This document shows positions 5,024-7,172 of a stretch of DNA of 7,172 bases, one piece after another. A program made the translations under genes and the position numbers. This DNA is from Methanomassiliicoccales archaeon (GTDB taxonomy: Archaea > Thermoplasmatota > Thermoplasmata > Methanomassiliicoccales > JACIVX01), in NCBI GenBank assembly GCA_028682925.1, contig JAJRAG010000211.1:1-7172 (forward strand), written 5' to 3'. Each line of letters begins with the position of its first letter. Positions within the stretch are counted from its first letter, which is position 1. Under the pieces are notes generated by a model, which ran no database searches, had not been told where the DNA came from, and worked only from the letters and a program-made list of their open reading frames with translations.

Positions 5024-6997
5024 ATGAAGCGTCTCGATTTCAAATCGCTTGTGGAGAACACGCAAGATATCATTTATTTACTGAACTCCGATGGGAAGAT
5101 CGCTTACGTCAATCCGGTCATCGAAAGAATCTTGGGATACAGAATGGACGAACTGATTGGTCATCCATTCCAGGACTTCATTGGTCCCGAGTCGAAGGCG
5201 AACGCCGCTGAGCGTTTTGACAGTAGGATCAAAGGGGAACAAACACCTGCAAAGTACGTCATCGAGCTCATGACAAAGAAAGGAGAGCCTAGAACTTGCG
5301 AAATCCATGCAAACTACTTCACCGACGACGACGGCAAGCCTTGGGTTCAAGGGATAATTACGGACCTTACCGATTTCATGATGTTGAGGAGAGCGGCCGA
5401 AGCGGAGAAGCGTAGATTCGAGAGACTGGTGGAAAGCGCCTCAAGCATAATCATAGGTATGGACCTGCAGGGTGGCGTGATTCTATTCAATGGTGGATCG
5501 GAGTCTGTCCTTGGATACAGGAAAGAAGATGTTCTTGGAAGAAACGCATTTGGTCTGCTCTTCCCGCCTGAAGGACGCCAGGATTTCATCGATTATTCAG
5601 CGAAGGCTCAGCGGAAGGACATCTTTGGAGAGATCGTCAATAGAATGACCCCTTTCACAACAAAGGATGGTAGACGCATAAGCGTAGCTTGGAGCGTCAA
5701 TACTCTGACCGATGAGAATGATGAGGTCATTGGCTTTATTGGAATAGGACAAGACATCACTGAGATGGTCAGCCTCGAAGAGGAACTAAAGGACCGCAAC
5801 AGAATCCTCGAAGTGCTCAACCAACTCGGCCTGATCGCTTCGATCTCCTTTGACTCTAGGATCATGATCAATGCAGCGCTAGAGATGATGGTCAAGTTCT
5901 TCGGCTTCACGAAAGGCTTGGCATTCCTTGTCAACGACAACAACGGCACGGTGGAGAGAATCGTAGGGATCAACGTGGAGAATCCCAATCTTGAGGTGAA
6001 CGACCTGAGTAGTTTCCCCGATGATTTCCGGGAAACTGTGATATCGAATGGACATGCACTATTCATCAAGGAAGGGAGCAAAGAACCGCGACTTGCTGGC
6101 CTGATACCGAATATCGGGTCGGCGATGTTCCAACCACTGAGGGGACACACGAAGACGGTCGGAGTCGTCATGATGTACTCGGACGCGATCCTAGACATGA
6201 GTCCAAATGATTTGACGACCCTCGAGACCGCGTCCATCCTCGTGGGTTATCCATTGGAGAACTCTCGGCTTTACGAAAGTCTCAAGAAATACTCAAGCAT
6301 CGTCGAACTGTACAACGACATAATACTCCATGACATGGAGAACTATCTGATTCCTGTCGCTTCATACGTTACCCTTGCGGGCGAGAGCGTCGGAAAGCCT
6401 GACGTACTTACGAGATATCTCAAGAAGGCAGACGCTTCGCTTGTGAAAATGGAGAACTCCCTCTCAGACTTCCGCCTCCTCATCAAGACCATCGAGGAGC
6501 AGGATGCCCGGCTCGAATCGATGAATCTGTTGGAACAGCTTGAAGATGCTGTAGAGATCACCAAGGAGAGATTCGGAGATGCCGAGATCGAGGTCGAACC
6601 GGAGAGCGTGCAGGCTCTATCGACTGTCCACGTCAGTGCGAACAAGGCGCTCACGCATCTGTACATGAACATACTTACGAATGCGGTCAAGCACGGAGCT
6701 CCGAATTGTGTCAAGGTGAGCGGATCGGTTGACGAGAAAGCGGGGACATGCAGGATCGAGATAGAGGACGAGGGGGCCGGAGTGTCGGACGAGAACAAGC
6801 TACGTGTTTTCGAGAGAAGATACTCGAGTGCATCTGTCAGAGCTCCTAAGAGTTCTGGTCTCGGACTTACGATAGTCAAGACCCTTACCGACAGATATCA
6901 CGGCAGGGTCTGGGTAGAGGATAGGGTCAAAGGAGACCACACAAAAGGGGCAAGGTTTGTGGTTGAGCTTCCGATATTGACGGTCGAAGGCAATTGA
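5024..6997 (+). CDS. Cytoplasmic PAS-PAS-GAF-like sensor histidine kinase
   Basis: A 657-residue signalling kinase with no membrane segment. Domains in order are PAS 1 (about 5-117, ending GIITDLTD), PAS 2 (about 131-247, ending GIGQDITE), a short coiled linker (248-262) and a GAF-like sensor (about 263-415). A dimerisation/phosphoacceptor region follows (about 420-500) with H436 in ILHDMENYLIP, then an ATPase domain (about 503-652). The ATPase motifs are complete: N box LYMNILTNAVKHG (N549, N553), G1 DEGAG (582-586), F box VFERRYS (F596) and G2 SGLGLTIVK (G612, G614). It should autophosphorylate on H436. No receiver domain or response regulator is visible, so its partner is elsewhere or it signals through an unusual output. 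ATG at 5024 is the only good start; the frame is open upstream only to a TGA at 4982-4984. The ribosome-binding site is weak (GGCGGATC). No haem or flavin ligand can be assigned to the PAS domains by eye. Confidence 0.93.
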   Translation: MKRLDFKSLVENTQDIIYLLNSDGKIAYVNPVIERILGYRMDELIGHPFQDFIGPESKANAAERFDSRIKGEQTPAKYVIELMTKKGEPRTCEIHANYFTDDDGKPWVQGIITDLTDFMMLRRAAEAEKRRFERLVESASSIIIGMDLQGGVILFNGGSESVLGYRKEDVLGRNAFGLLFPPEGRQDFIDYSAKAQRKDIFGEIVNRMTPFTTKDGRRISVAWSVNTLTDENDEVIGFIGIGQDITEMVSLEEELKDRNRILEVLNQLGLIASISFDSRIMINAALEMMVKFFGFTKGLAFLVNDNNGTVERIVGINVENPNLEVNDLSSFPDDFRETVISNGHALFIKEGSKEPRLAGLIPNIGSAMFQPLRGHTKTVGVVMMYSDAILDMSPNDLTTLETASILVGYPLENSRLYESLKKYSSIVELYNDIILHDMENYLIPVASYVTLAGESVGKPDVLTRYLKKADASLVKMENSLSDFRLLIKTIEEQDARLESMNLLEQLEDAVEITKERFGDAEIEVEPESVQALSTVHVSANKALTHLYMNILTNAVKHGAPNCVKVSGSVDEKAGTCRIEIEDEGAGVSDENKLRVFERRYSSASVRAPKSSGLGLTIVKTLTDRYHGRVWVEDRVKGDHTKGARFVVELPILTVEGN

Positions 6998-7024
6998 GAC
7001 CTTCCAGACAATAGGATCGATTTC

Positions 7025-7172
7025 TCAGAAGAATGATGCCAATCCGTCCTCGATCGATATCTCAGGTCGAAGACCCAGGATTTCCGTCGCCTGCTTGACA
7101 TCGGCGACGCTGTGCCTGATATCACCTGTTCTCGGACCGACGTGCTCTATCTCGAGTCCTCCTCTCAATGAA
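7025..7172 (-). CDS. NAD-dependent NDP-sugar epimerase/dehydratase, C-terminal tail only
   Basis: Forty-eight residues reading in from the right edge to a TGA at 7025-7027. The segment VGPRTGDIRHSVADVKQA followed by TEILGLRPEISIEDGL is the C-terminal signature of extended short-chain dehydrogenases such as UDP-glucose 4-epimerase (typically PxRxGDxRxSxADxxKAxxxLGxxPxxxxxxGL). The catalytic YxxxK and the Rossmann GxxGxxG would lie outside the window, so substrate and activity cannot be judged. It converges on the kinase gene with a gap of 27 bp. With GalU at the other edge it points to a sugar-nucleotide neighbourhood. Confidence 0.82.
   Translation of the reverse strand, partial: SLRGGLEIEHVGPRTGDIRHSVADVKQATEILGLRPEISIEDGLASFF

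Noticed and set aside
5608..6879. Long minus-strand open frames (5608-6237 and 6343-6879) opposite the kinase gene
   Set aside because: They lie wholly inside the kinase, whose domains and catalytic motifs are certain. Their Ser/Leu-rich translations are typical antisense shadows.
6898..7125. Minus-strand 75-codon frame across the kinase end
   Set aside because: Overlaps the kinase C-terminus and runs in a different frame from the epimerase tail, which has a clear family signature.
1..7172. CRISPR arrays, insertion sequences, attachment sites, rRNA, RNase P RNA or SRP RNA
   Set aside because: No regularly spaced repeats, transposase motifs, terminal repeats or conserved RNA cores were seen on either strand.

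Overview
The window looks like a chromosomal segment of an archaeon, probably in or near Thermoplasmatota/Euryarchaeota; the phylum is an inference, not a reading. The archaeal signs are TATA-type promoter boxes (TTTAAATA at 4410-4417, TTTAAGTA on the minus strand at 2170-2177), start codons sitting about 25 nt from such boxes (leaderless transcripts), GGTGA/GAGG ribosome-binding sites, a tandem universal stress protein, a small winged-helix regulator and a soluble PAS/GAF histidine kinase. There are no rRNA or tRNA genes, CRISPR arrays or insertion sequences that I can recognise.

Left part (1-2180): the C-terminal nine-tenths or so of a GalU-type sugar-nucleotide pyrophosphorylase reads rightward off the left edge. 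Converging on it is a leftward two-gene operon of small membrane proteins joined by a stop/start overlap. One is a YjdF/DUF2238-like protein. The other looks like its divergent paralogue, in which most of the family's polar residues are gone.

Middle (2180-3795): a leftward tandem-domain universal stress protein and a rightward PAP2-family membrane phosphatase are divergently transcribed from a gap of about 100 bp.

Region 3795-5023 is gene-poor and the least explained part. It holds a 67-codon open frame with a promoter-like box and a strong Shine-Dalgarno sequence but an AAG where the start codon should be. Converging on that frame is a small Cys-rich, Lys-tailed protein on the minus strand. 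Then come a winged-helix regulator with a clear promoter, a C-tract/T9 terminator, and several inverted repeats. The half-site ATTCTC/GAGAAT recurs in the upstream regions of both the regulator and the following kinase. This is the best candidate in the window for an undescribed regulatory circuit.

Right part (5024-7172): a 657-residue cytoplasmic PAS-PAS-GAF-like histidine kinase with no adjacent response regulator is followed by the convergent C-terminal tail of an NDP-sugar epimerase. The two edge genes (GalU and epimerase) suggest a wider sugar-nucleotide/surface-glycan neighbourhood, and the PAP2 phosphatase could fit it by recycling lipid carriers. That link is inference only.
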